The translations under genes and the position numbers were made by a program. This document shows positions 46,349 to 54,280 of a stretch of 64,000 bases of DNA, piece after piece. A model generated the notes under the pieces. That model was not told the origin of the DNA and ran no database searches. It was given only the letters and a program-made list of their open reading frames with translations. The stretch comes from NCEH01 sp043195125 (GTDB lineage: Bacteria > Pseudomonadota > Alphaproteobacteria > Rhizobiales > Xanthobacteraceae). Location: NCBI RefSeq assembly GCF_043195125.1, contig NZ_JBAFWR010000001.1; one strand, written 5' to 3'. Numbering within the stretch: position 1 is the first letter of the stretch; each line of letters opens with the position of its first letter.

Positions 46349-46810
46349 TCAGTTCCTCACATTCTTGCGGTTGAGCGCGGCCACGTCGAGGGCCACCGGC
46401 TGCTGCGCCTCATGGGGATGAGCGGCGCCCTTGTATACACGCAGGTTGCCCATGATCTTGCGGCCGAGCGGGCCACGAGCGAGCATGCGCTCCACGGCCT
46501 TCTCGATGACGCGCTCGGGGAAGCGGCCTTCCAGCAGGAACTTGGCGGTGCGCTCCTTGATGCCACCCGGGAAGCCGGTGTGGTGGTAATAGACCTTCTG
46601 CTCGCGCTTGCGGCCGGTCAGCACCGCCTTTTCCGCGTTCACCACGACGACATTGTCGCCGCAATCAACGTGGGGGGTGTAGAGCGGAAGGTGCTTGCCC
46701 TTCAGGCGCATGGCGATGATGGTGGCGAGACGGCCAACGACGAGGCCGGTCGCGTCGATCACCACCCATTTCTTTTCGATTTCGGCAGGCTTGGCCGAAT
46801 ACGTCTTCAT
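46349..46810 (-). CDS. rplM: 50S ribosomal protein L13
   Basis: Early assembly protein of the large subunit. The 153-residue protein has KWVVIDATGLVVGRLAT, HVDCGDNVVVVNAEK, YYHHTGFPGGIKERTA and RMLARGPLGRKIMGNLRVYKG. Start ATG 46810 follows the family start MKTYSAKP. A promoter is seen upstream. Confidence 0.98.
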   Translation of the reverse strand: MKTYSAKPAEIEKKWVVIDATGLVVGRLATIIAMRLKGKHLPLYTPHVDCGDNVVVVNAEKAVLTGRKREQKVYYHHTGFPGGIKERTAKFLLEGRFPERVIEKAVERMLARGPLGRKIMGNLRVYKGAAHPHEAQQPVALDVAALNRKNVRN

Positions 46811-46877
46811 GGATCGGTTTCCGAATGAGAAAGCCGGTCCCCACGAAAGATCGCAAGGCCTCCGGCAATGGATGGGG

Positions 46878-46906
46878 CTTGTAACCCAGAGCCGGCGCAG
46901 CGTCAA
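46878..46906 (-). promoter_or_regulatory. Housekeeping promoter of rplM-rpsI
   Basis: On the minus strand TTGACG is followed after 17 bp by TACAAG. The start would fall about 60 bp before the rplM start codon. It fits the sigma-70 spacing and the strong -35 typical of Alphaproteobacteria. Confidence 0.6.
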
Positions 46907-46952
46907 CGCGACAAGGCCCCGATTTACTGTTGATTTTCAATAGCTTATTAAA

Positions 46953-46968
46953 ATGGTGTTATAGCACC
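46953..46968 (-). terminator. Weak hairpin after the reductase gene
   Basis: TGGTGCTATAACACCA on the minus strand forms a 5-bp stem followed by TTTTAAT. It lies between the reductase stop and the rplM promoter and may end the upstream transcript; it could also be an operator. Confidence 0.35.
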
Positions 46969-47013
46969 ACAAACCAAGCCGCTTTTCTGGCGCGATAAAC
47001 CACCCGATCGCGC

Positions 47014-47598
47014 TTAACGCGCCTCCCGTCCGAGCGCCTCCACCTGCCGCAGCCAGCGGGAGCGCTGTTCAGCCGTTACCACATCCACCTCGCCGAAGAG
47101 GCTGTGGCGCACCGGGGCGATGCCGACGAAATCCAGGATGTTGCGCTCCAGCCCGAGCACGCCGTGGGCGAAGAAATACCAGCGATAGATCAGCGCCGGC
47201 ATGCCCATGGTCACGATCACCCGCGCCGAGCGCCCGCCGAGCAACTTATGGGGAAATCCGGGGCCGGCCTGGATGAAGGCGAAGCCGGGGCGCATCAGCT
47301 GCTCCAGGAACGCCTTCAGCAAGGCCGGCATGGTGCCGAGCCAAAGGGGAAACAGCAGCACCACATGATTGGCCGCGAGCAGCGCGTCGCGCGCGGGAAG
47401 CAGATCATGCGGCATGGTGCCGGTCTCGAAATCCGCCTGGGTGCGCATCAGCGAGAAATCGAGCGCCGCCACCTCGACCCGTGCCACATCGTGGCCGGCG
47501 GCACGCGCGCCGCGCGCATAGGCATCCGCGAGGGCGTGGCAGAGATGCCCACCGTGCGGATCCGGATGCCCCTGAATGATGAGGACGGCTTTTCCCAT
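47014..47598 (-). CDS. NAD(P)H-dependent oxidoreductase, flavodoxin fold
   Basis: Predicted FMN-dependent quinone reductase of the MdaB/KefF-like family. The 194-residue protein has the FMN-loop start IIQGHPDPHGGHLCHALADAY, LLFPLWLGTMPALLKAFLEQLMRPGFAF and VIVTMGMPALIYRWYF. It acts in the cytoplasm, probably by two-electron reduction of quinones. It is followed by rplM on the same strand but separated by a promoter. Confidence 0.85.
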   Translation of the reverse strand: MGKAVLIIQGHPDPHGGHLCHALADAYARGARAAGHDVARVEVAALDFSLMRTQADFETGTMPHDLLPARDALLAANHVVLLFPLWLGTMPALLKAFLEQLMRPGFAFIQAGPGFPHKLLGGRSARVIVTMGMPALIYRWYFFAHGVLGLERNILDFVGIAPVRHSLFGEVDVVTAEQRSRWLRQVEALGREAR

Positions 47599-47682
47599 GG
47601 CGTTTTTCCCTCGCGCACACCGTGCGGGACCGGAGGGAAAATCGCATTGATCCGGATCAGGGCGCGCCGTTGCGGAAGGGGC

Positions 47683-48117
47683 CTATCGTGCCGGAATGGA
47701 ATAGGTCGCCACGCAATGGGCGACAAGCTCCGCGCTGCCGGGGCTGTGAAGCGCGACATCACCCACCGCGAGGCGCTTGCCCAGCTTGATGATGCGCGCG
47801 TCCGCCAGGATCGGGCCGGGCGCCGGCTTGCGCAGGAAGTTGATGGAAAGATTGGTCGTCACCGCCAGCGCCACCGGGCCGATCTGTGCCAGCAGCGCGG
47901 CATAGACTGCAACATCGGACAGCGCCATCAGCGCCGGGCCGGACACCGTGCCGCCGGGCCGCAAATGGTCGTCGCCCGCCTCCAGCTGCACAGTCGCCGT
48001 CATGGGGCCGGTGGCGATCACCTTGTGCCCCTTGCCCGGGCCGAACGCCTGGGGGAATTCCGCGTGCAGAAATGCCTCCAGGTCGTCCGGCGACATCCGC
48101 ACTTCACCATTCCCCAT
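47683..48117 (-). CDS. PaaI family hotdog-fold thioesterase
   Basis: Predicted acyl-CoA thioesterase. The 144-residue protein has the hotdog core HLRPGGTVSGPALMALSDVAVYAALLA with the usual catalytic Asp, and a second strand FLRKPAPGPILADARIIKLGKRLAVGDV. Start ATG 48117 has GGGAGG six bases upstream. Divergent from the crotonase-family gene, suggesting a shared role in acyl-CoA metabolism. Confidence 0.85.
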   Translation of the reverse strand: MGNGEVRMSPDDLEAFLHAEFPQAFGPGKGHKVIATGPMTATVQLEAGDDHLRPGGTVSGPALMALSDVAVYAALLAQIGPVALAVTTNLSINFLRKPAPGPILADARIIKLGKRLAVGDVALHSPGSAELVAHCVATYSIPAR

Positions 48118-48181
48118 TGCGTCCTCCCGCATCTCGCTTCCCGCGCGCGCTTTGCTTAGAGTAGCCTGACAAAAGATCAAA

Positions 48182-48196
48182 GCGCGCGAAGCGCGC
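48182..48196 (+). promoter_or_regulatory. GC hairpin just before the ribosome binding site
   Basis: GCGCGC-GAA-GCGCGC can form a 6-bp GC stem immediately before GAGGGAG, the ribosome binding site of the crotonase-family gene. It may limit or structure translation initiation. Confidence 0.4.
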
Positions 48197-48208
48197 GAGG
48201 GAGATGAC

Positions 48209-49045
48209 ATGTCTTCTGCCGCATCCCCAGTTGCAGCCGCCCTTGAGACTCCGGTGGAGCCGGCGGTGCTGCGCAGCGATGCCGACGGCGTCGCGCTGGT
48301 CACGCTCAACCGACCCGTGAGCCGCAACAGCCTCTCCGAAGCCATGATGACGGCGCTCTCGGAAACGCTGACCGACATTTCGGTGGATCCCGCCGTGCGC
48401 GCCGTGGTGCTGGCGGCGCAGGGCCCGGTGTTTTCCGCCGGCCATGATCTGAAGGAAATCCAGGCCCATCGCGGGGACGAGGATCGTGGCCGGCATTATT
48501 ACGACCAGGTGCTGCGGCGTTGCGCGGCGCTGATGACCGCCATCGTCCGCCTGCCCCAGCCGGTGATCGCGGCGGTGGACGGCATGGCCACGGCGGCCGG
48601 GTGCCAATTGGTGGCGAGCTGCGATCTGGCGGTGGCCGGGGCCAAGGCGCGCTTCTGCACGCCCGGCGTCAATATCGGCCTGTTCTGCCATACCCCGATG
48701 GTTGCCCTGTCGCGCGCCGTCTCGCGCAAGCACGCGCTGGAAATGCTGCTGCTCGGCGAATGGGTGGAGGCGGAGGAAGCCCACCGCATGGGTCTGGTGA
48801 ACCGGGTGGTGGCCGATGGCGAGGCGGTGCCCGCGGCGCGCGACCTTGCCTTGCGCATCGCGGCAAAATCGCAGGTTCCGGTGAAGCTGGGCAAGGCCGC
48901 CTTCTACGCCCAGTCGGAAATGACCCTGGACAATGCCTATGCCTTCGCCTCCCAGGTGATGACCACGAACATGCTGGCGCGCGACGCGGACGAAGGCATT
49001 TCCGCCGTGCTGGACAAGCGCCCGCCCCATTGGGAGGATCGGTGA
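48209..49045 (+). CDS. ECHDC3-like enoyl-CoA hydratase/isomerase family protein
   Basis: Crotonase-fold protein. The 278 residues include the oxyanion-hole segments FSAGHDLKE and GMATAAGCQLVASCDLAV, then FCTPGVNIGLFCHTPMVALSRAV, and the C-terminal RDADEGISAVLDKRPPHW. These match the ECHDC3 branch. The two glutamates that act in true hydratases are replaced by Gln (GCQL) and Gly (TPGV). Water addition is therefore unlikely and the reaction is unknown. A GC hairpin precedes the ribosome binding site. Confidence 0.88.
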   Translation: MSSAASPVAAALETPVEPAVLRSDADGVALVTLNRPVSRNSLSEAMMTALSETLTDISVDPAVRAVVLAAQGPVFSAGHDLKEIQAHRGDEDRGRHYYDQVLRRCAALMTAIVRLPQPVIAAVDGMATAAGCQLVASCDLAVAGAKARFCTPGVNIGLFCHTPMVALSRAVSRKHALEMLLLGEWVEAEEAHRMGLVNRVVADGEAVPAARDLALRIAAKSQVPVKLGKAAFYAQSEMTLDNAYAFASQVMTTNMLARDADEGISAVLDKRPPHWEDR

Positions 49046-49141
49046 GATCGCATCGATCTCGCCGTCCTTTACGTTCCCTAAACCATAAAGGGCTTTCCTA
49101 GTGTCCTGGCTGGCATGATGCCGGCGGCGAAGGAAGGCGCG

Positions 49142-50599
49142 ATGACCGACAGCCTGGGCCGCGAAACGCTCTGCGATCCCGATGCCGAAAGGCTTGGGGT
49201 TCAAACGCGCCGCGTGCGCGTGTGCGCCGCCATCGCCCTGCTTCTGGCAGCGGCGCTCCTGCTGCTGCCGCTGCGCTATACGGCCAGCGCCTCCCTGTCG
49301 TTCGATGTCGCCTCCCAGCCGCCCGCCGCCAGCGTGCGCGGCGTCATGCAGGTGCTCGGCGCCCGCGAGATGGCGCAGGACGTGTTCGCCCGCCTCGATC
49401 CGGCGGACCGCTCCGCCCTGGCGGGAAGCCGCGCCTTTTCGCTGACACGCTGGCTCTCCGCAGACGCACCCCGCGCGCCCGCCGATATTGGCGGGGCAGC
49501 GCTGGTCGCGGGGCTCGCGGTGACGCCGCGTTTTGGCGGGCGGGTGCTGGAACTCTCCTTCACCACCACGCGTGCGGACCTCGCCGCGCGGGTGGTGCAG
49601 ACCTATGCGGATGCGTTCGTTCATCTCGATGCGGAAGTGCGGGCCGACCAGGACGGGCCGGCAGCCGCCCACGCCGCGACGCCGCCGATGCGCCTCGCTG
49701 CCGCCGCCGTGACACCGGCGATGCCGGACCTGCCCTCGCCCCTGCGCCTCGCGTTGCTGGCGGCCGGAGCGCTGGCCCTTGGCGGCATCGCCCTGCGCTT
49801 CGGGCGCCAGCATTCGCCGGCGCTCGATGGGACACAAGCCGCGAGCCTGCCGGTTCAGCTCACCGACGGGCGCAGCGTGGCCTGGGTGGACGCGGGCGCC
49901 GGACGCGGCATGACGCAGGACGAGGCGCTCGCCCGCCTGCTCCAGATCCTCGAAGACCTGTGCGCCCGCCCGGCGGATGCCGGTCATCTCGTGGTGCTGA
50001 CCGCCGACACCCCTTTCGCCCGCTCCGCCTCCTGTGCGGTTGCCCTGGCGCGGGCGCTCTCGCTTGGGGAGACGCAAGTGGCGCTGGTGGCCCTCGACGG
50101 CGATGCGCCGGCGCTGGAGGGGCTGGTTCAAGATCCCTGGGCGGCCGGAGTCACCGAGATGCTGTTCGGTGTCGCCGGATTCGGCGAGACCATCCATCGG
50201 GACCTCGTCTCGCGCGCCCACATTATTCCGCCGGGCCGCGGCGCACGGGGCGGCGGCAGTGTCGCGACCGCGGATCGACTGGCGCTCATCCTGCGCTCGC
50301 TGCGCCAGACCTATGATTGCGTGATCGTCGCCGCACCCGCCGCGCCGCATCTGGCCGATGCGGCCGCCCTCGCCGCGCTTCAGCCGCTGCTGATCTGCAT
50401 CGAGGACATGGGCGCGCCCGTGGGCTCGGGGGTGGAAGCCTATGCCGCGCTCGCCTCCACCGGGTTCAACGACGTGGTGATGCTGCGCCTCGCCGATGCC
50501 GATGTGCCCGCTTCCGCCCCGGCCCGTCCGGTCCAGGAGGCGGAAGCGGTGCGGCCGAAGCGCGAAGCCCGCCCGCATCGCCTTGCGCCCGCCGCCTGA
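49142..50599 (+). CDS. Wzz/BY-kinase-like membrane protein with degenerate nucleotide site
   Basis: Resembles polysaccharide co-polymerase/tyrosine kinase proteins (ExoP, GumC, Wzc) in layout: one helix at 28-44, a periplasmic region (about 45-198), a second helix at 199-217 and a cytoplasmic CpsD-like domain. In that domain the P-loop position reads TADTPFARSASCAV (287-300) with no Gly-Lys-Ser/Thr. The Walker A' position reads VALVALDGD (313-321) with no DxD, and the C-terminus has no tyrosine cluster. It is probably not an active kinase. 485 residues; no polysaccharide genes are nearby. It is a single-gene unit in the window. Confidence 0.65.
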   Translation: MTDSLGRETLCDPDAERLGVQTRRVRVCAAIALLLAAALLLLPLRYTASASLSFDVASQPPAASVRGVMQVLGAREMAQDVFARLDPADRSALAGSRAFSLTRWLSADAPRAPADIGGAALVAGLAVTPRFGGRVLELSFTTTRADLAARVVQTYADAFVHLDAEVRADQDGPAAAHAATPPMRLAAAAVTPAMPDLPSPLRLALLAAGALALGGIALRFGRQHSPALDGTQAASLPVQLTDGRSVAWVDAGAGRGMTQDEALARLLQILEDLCARPADAGHLVVLTADTPFARSASCAVALARALSLGETQVALVALDGDAPALEGLVQDPWAAGVTEMLFGVAGFGETIHRDLVSRAHIIPPGRGARGGGSVATADRLALILRSLRQTYDCVIVAAPAAPHLADAAALAALQPLLICIEDMGAPVGSGVEAYAALASTGFNDVVMLRLADADVPASAPARPVQEAEAVRPKREARPHRLAPAA

Positions 50600-50710
50600 A
50601 GTTTCAGCGGAACGTCAGGCCTACAATATTTAGATTCACCTGATTTTATAATGAGTTATGTTGATATACTAAAGTCAGGCATCACGCGAATCGCAATTGA
50701 TTAGCCGGCG

Positions 50711-50923
50711 TCACACCTTCTTGTCGGGCCGCTCCATCCAGCGGATCAGGAAAGCGGCGGGCACGATCCAGAGCGATCCCAGCAGCACGTAGGACACGGT
50801 CTGCCACGCCCAGGGCAGCTCGGTGACGCGGCCCTGGGCGATGGCCATCGCCCCCAGTGCCCACACCACCACCAGGATCAGCATCAGCACGGTGCCGATG
50901 AACTTGCGCAAACGCATGGGCAT
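50711..50923 (-). CDS. DUF2842 small membrane protein
   Basis: A 70-residue protein of the DUF2842 family, function unknown. It has two transmembrane helices (TVLMLILVVVWALGAMAIA and WQTVSYVLLGSLWIVPAAFLI) and a basic N-terminus (MPMRLRKF). Start ATG 50923 has GAGGAGG upstream. It is divergent from ctaA, an arrangement found in other Rhizobiales, so a link to respiratory chain assembly is possible but unproven. Confidence 0.85.
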   Translation of the reverse strand: MPMRLRKFIGTVLMLILVVVWALGAMAIAQGRVTELPWAWQTVSYVLLGSLWIVPAAFLIRWMERPDKKV

Positions 50924-51052
50924 CGCGCCCTCCTCTGTTGTCCTGCGTGCAGGCCAGCCGCCCTAAGGGCAGCGACGCCGCGCCGTCTTGCACCCGTGTG
51001 AGCCGCTGTATATCGGATCGCGTGGGAGGGCCATATTCTGGAGCACGTTCAG

Positions 51053-52156
51053 ATGCCGCAGGATCGCAGCGCGATCGTTTCCGCCGAGGCTTCGGCCGGC
51101 CAGGGATACCGGGCGGTTCGCCTGTGGCTTTATGCGGTCGCCGCGCTGATCGTGCTGATGATCGTCGTGGGCGGCGCCACGCGCCTAACCGAATCCGGCC
51201 TGTCGATCACCGAATGGAAGCCCGTCACCGGCGTCCTGCCGCCGCTCTCGCAGGCCGACTGGCAGGCGGAGTTCGAGAAATACAAAGCGATTCCCCAATA
51301 TGAGATCCTCAACAAGGGCATGGGGCTGGAAGGCTTCAAGCGCATCTTCTGGTGGGAATGGGGCCATCGCCTGCTGGGCCGCCTGATCGGCTTCGCCTTC
51401 CTCCTGCCCTTCCTCTATTTCGCCGTGCGCGGCGTGCTGCGGGGCCCGCTGCTGGTCAAATGCCTCGGCCTGTTCGTGCTCGGCGGCCTTCAGGGCGCGG
51501 TGGGCTGGTGGATGGTGGCCTCGGGCCTCGCCGCCCGCACATCGGTGAGCCAATACCGGCTGGCGGTGCATCTGACGCTCGCCTGCATCATCCTTGCCGC
51601 CATCGTCGCGGTGGCGCGCAGCCTTACGGGCGCGGCGAGGGACAAGGTGCCCGCGCCCCTGCGCACGGGATCGCTGGTGCTGGTGGCGCTGGTGCTGCTG
51701 CAGATCTTCGCCGGCGGGCTGGTGGCGGGACTGGACGCGGGCTTCACCTTCAACACCTGGCCGCTGATCGACGGACATTTCATTCCCGCCGCCGCGCAGC
51801 TCGGCGCGCTCGATCCGGCATGGCGCAATCTGTTCGAGAATGTGCTGACGGTGCAGTTCGTCCACCGCATGATCGCCTATACGATCCTCGCGGCGGCGCT
51901 GCTGCATGCGCTCAACGCGCGCCGGTTCGGCGGCTGGGTGGCGCGCGAGGCCTGGGGCGTGTTCGCGCTGGTGTGCTGCCAGGCGCTGCTGGGCATTCTC
52001 ACGCTGGTGTTCGTGGTGCCGATGGATATCGCGCTGACCCACCAGTTCGGCGCCGCCGTGGTGCTGATCGCGGCGACGCTGCACGCCAGCGATGTCGCGC
52101 GCAGCGGACGGGCGATCGTACCCGCCGCATTGCCCGCGCAACCGGCGCGGGCCTGA
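51053..52156 (+). CDS. ctaA: Heme A synthase (COX15/CtaA)
   Basis: Oxidises heme O to heme A for aa3-type cytochrome oxidases. The 367-residue type 2 (COX15-like) protein has eight transmembrane helices. Conserved parts include IVVGGATRLTESGLSITEWKP, EFEKYKAIPQYEILNKGM, FWWEWGHRLLGRLIG, VSQYRLAVHLTLA, GLDAGFTFNTWPLIDGHFIP and VQFHRMIAY-type motifs (here FVHRMIAY). The histidines in GHR, AVHL, VHR and THQ fit the heme ligands. Confidence 0.96.
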   Translation: MPQDRSAIVSAEASAGQGYRAVRLWLYAVAALIVLMIVVGGATRLTESGLSITEWKPVTGVLPPLSQADWQAEFEKYKAIPQYEILNKGMGLEGFKRIFWWEWGHRLLGRLIGFAFLLPFLYFAVRGVLRGPLLVKCLGLFVLGGLQGAVGWWMVASGLAARTSVSQYRLAVHLTLACIILAAIVAVARSLTGAARDKVPAPLRTGSLVLVALVLLQIFAGGLVAGLDAGFTFNTWPLIDGHFIPAAAQLGALDPAWRNLFENVLTVQFVHRMIAYTILAAALLHALNARRFGGWVAREAWGVFALVCCQALLGILTLVFVVPMDIALTHQFGAAVVLIAATLHASDVARSGRAIVPAALPAQPARA

Positions 52157-52159
52157 GGA

Positions 52160-52858
52160 TCAGCGCAGGGCGATCGCCACCAGTGGCCCAAGCAACAGGT
52201 TCACGAAGCCGGCCAGGATCATCACCAGACCGGCGATGGAGCCTTCCTCGCGCCCGATCTGATGCGCCTTTGCGACGCCCGCGCCATGGGCACCCATGCC
52301 GAACAGCGCGCCGCGCGCCAATGTGGAGCGCAGCGGCAGCCATTTCAGCATGACCTCGCCGAGGGTGGCTCCGCAGATGCCGGTGACCACCACGAACATG
52401 GCGGTCAAATCGGGAATGCCGCCGATCTCGCCCGACATGCTCATGGCAAACGGAGTGGTGGTGGAGCGCGGCATGAGGCTGCGGCCAAGCACGTCCGGCA
52501 GTCCCAAGAGATTGGCGAGCGCCCAGGCCGAGCCGAGGGCGATGGTGCTGCCGGCGAGAACGCCCACCAGCAGCACCGGCCAATGGCGGCGAATGGTGAC
52601 GCGCTGCTCATAGATGGGGATTGCGAACGCCACCGTCGCCGGCCCGAGCATCAGCAGCAGCCAATGGGTGCCGCGCAGATAATCGGCATAATTGGTATGC
52701 AGCAGGGCGGTCAGGCCCAGGATCAGCACCGGCGTCAGAAGCAGCGGCGCGGTGAACCAGTGGCCGAACCTGCGGTTCAGCAGGCGCACCGAGGCATAGA
52801 GCGCGATCGTCGCCACCGGCCAGAAGAACAGCCAGAACAGGGAGCCGGACTCAGGCAT
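52160..52858 (-). CDS. lrgB: LrgB/CidB family protein
   Basis: Inner-membrane protein of the LrgB family, studied in firmicutes for control of murein hydrolase export and, in plants and some bacteria, for glycolate or pyruvate transport. The 232-residue product has six or seven helices and the signature RSTTTPFAMSMSGEIGGIPDLTAMFVVVTGICGA. Start ATG 52858 overlaps lrgA by 8 bp. It is regulated probably by the divergent LysR gene. Confidence 0.92.
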   Translation of the reverse strand: MPESGSLFWLFFWPVATIALYASVRLLNRRFGHWFTAPLLLTPVLILGLTALLHTNYADYLRGTHWLLLMLGPATVAFAIPIYEQRVTIRRHWPVLLVGVLAGSTIALGSAWALANLLGLPDVLGRSLMPRSTTTPFAMSMSGEIGGIPDLTAMFVVVTGICGATLGEVMLKWLPLRSTLARGALFGMGAHGAGVAKAHQIGREEGSIAGLVMILAGFVNLLLGPLVAIALR

Positions 52859-53264
52859 GTCCGGCTTCCCCGCCATGGCGCAGGCTGAAGCGATAGGCGA
52901 AATCCACGATCAGGGCGGTCGTGCCCATGACGGCCACGGTGCCGACGAGGATGACGGCGGCGATCTTCAGGCCCAGCGTGCCAACGAATTCGCCGTGGTC
53001 CATCACCGCCATGGCGGCGGGCACGAAGAACAGCAGCATTTCCGCCAGCAACCAATAGGCACCCAGGCGCACGTTCGCCGCCCGCAGCACGCCGGTCCCG
53101 AGAAGCACCAGCAGCAGCCCCATGCCCACCACGCCGCCGGGCAGCGGCAGATGCAGCCAGCGCACCAGCGTATCCCCCGCCAGCCAAAAACCGAGCAGGA
53201 CGAGGATCTGGAGCACACGTGTGCGGCGCAGCATAAGGCGGAGGCGGGTCAGGATCCCGGACAT
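52851..53264 (-). CDS. lrgA: LrgA/CidA family protein
   Basis: Holin-like partner of LrgB. The 137-residue protein has four helices and the family motif LPLPGGVVGMGLLLVLL followed by FFVPAAMAVMDHG. Coupled to lrgB (8-bp overlap). Start ATG 53264 has a weak ribosome binding site; a TTG five codons upstream is possible. Divergent from the LysR-type gene with a 113-bp shared control region. Confidence 0.9.
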   Translation of the reverse strand: MSGILTRLRLMLRRTRVLQILVLLGFWLAGDTLVRWLHLPLPGGVVGMGLLLVLLGTGVLRAANVRLGAYWLLAEMLLFFVPAAMAVMDHGEFVGTLGLKIAAVILVGTVAVMGTTALIVDFAYRFSLRHGGEAGHA

Positions 53265-53323
53265 GGGAGAGGTCCACAAACAGAAGCAGGAGAATGTATT
53301 TGGAGATTAGGGTGCGTCGCGAT

Positions 53324-53338
53324 ATTCGTAAAATGAAT
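53324..53338. promoter_or_regulatory. Candidate LysR operator between lrgA and the LysR gene
   Basis: ATTCGTAAAATGAAT is a dyad (ATTC-N7-GAAT) containing the LysR-type T-N11-A pattern. A further palindrome GAATT-GAATG-AATTC overlaps its right end (53335-53349). It is in the divergent control region where LysR regulators bind. Confidence 0.5.
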
Positions 53339-53377
53339 TGAATGAATTCTGTCCAGTCCAAATCGGAATGACGTACC

Positions 53378-54280
53378 ATGGAGCTTCGCACCCTGCGTGC
53401 CTTCGTCGAGGTGGTCCGCCAGGGCGGCTTCTCCCAGGCCGCCAAGACCGTGTTCGCCACCCAGTCCACGGTCAGCAAGGCGGTGAAGCATCTGGAGGAG
53501 GAATTGGGCGTGGTCCTGCTGGACCGGCTCGGCCATCGCAGCGAACTCACCGCCGCCGGCGAGATCGTCTATCGCCGCGCGCTCACCATGCTGGCGGAGC
53601 GCGAGGACCTGACCACCGAACTCGACGAATTGCGCGGGTTGAAGACCGGAATCCTGCGCCTTGGCCTGCCGCCGCTCGGCAGTTCAACGCTCTTTGCGCC
53701 TTTGTTCGCGCAGTTTCGCAGCCGCTATCCCGGCATTGAGATTCGCCTCGTGGAACAGGGCAGCAAACGGCTGGAAGAGATTCTGTTGGCGGGCGAAGTG
53801 GAGCTGGCGGGCTCTCTTCTTCCAGTGAAGGAGGAGTTCGCGGCACAGCCGGTGCGCCTGGAGCCGCTGGTGGTGCTGATGCCCGAGGGCGACCCGCTGG
53901 CGCACGCGCCGAGCGTCACCTTTCCCGACCTCGCGGCCCTGCCCTTCATCCTGTTCGAGAGCGGATTCGCGCTCAACCAGGTGATTCTCGATGCCTGCGA
54001 GCGCGCCGGTGTCTCGCCCACCATCATCGCCCGCTCGGGGCAGATCGACTTCATCGTGGCGCTGGTGGGCGCCGGGCTCGGCATCGGGTTCCTGCCGCGC
54101 ACCATCGCCGAGCAGCGGCACCACCCCTCGGTGGCGCTGGTGCCGCTGAATGAGCCGAGCACGGACTGGTACATGGCGCTGATCTGGCGCCGGCGGGCCT
54201 ATCTCTCCCACGCCGCCCGCGCCTGGCTCGCGCTGGCGCGGGAATATTATGGCGAGGCGGGCGAAATGACGGTCAGCTGA
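53378..54280 (+). CDS. LysR family regulator (of lrgAB)
   Basis: A 300-residue LysR-type regulator with an N-terminal helix-turn-helix (MELRTLRAFVEVVRQGGFSQAAKTVFATQSTVSKAVKHLEEE) and a periplasmic-binding-like effector domain (about 90-295). Divergent from lrgAB, so it most likely controls it; the effector is unknown. Its 3' end overlaps the convergent metY stop by 8 bp. Confidence 0.92.
   Translation: MELRTLRAFVEVVRQGGFSQAAKTVFATQSTVSKAVKHLEEELGVVLLDRLGHRSELTAAGEIVYRRALTMLAEREDLTTELDELRGLKTGILRLGLPPLGSSTLFAPLFAQFRSRYPGIEIRLVEQGSKRLEEILLAGEVELAGSLLPVKEEFAAQPVRLEPLVVLMPEGDPLAHAPSVTFPDLAALPFILFESGFALNQVILDACERAGVSPTIIARSGQIDFIVALVGAGLGIGFLPRTIAEQRHHPSVALVPLNEPSTDWYMALIWRRRAYLSHAARAWLALAREYYGEAGEMTVS

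Noticed and set aside
48118..50578. Very long minus-strand reading frame across the crotonase and Wzz-like genes
   Set aside because: His/Arg/Gly-rich antisense composition, no motif; the plus-strand genes are well supported.
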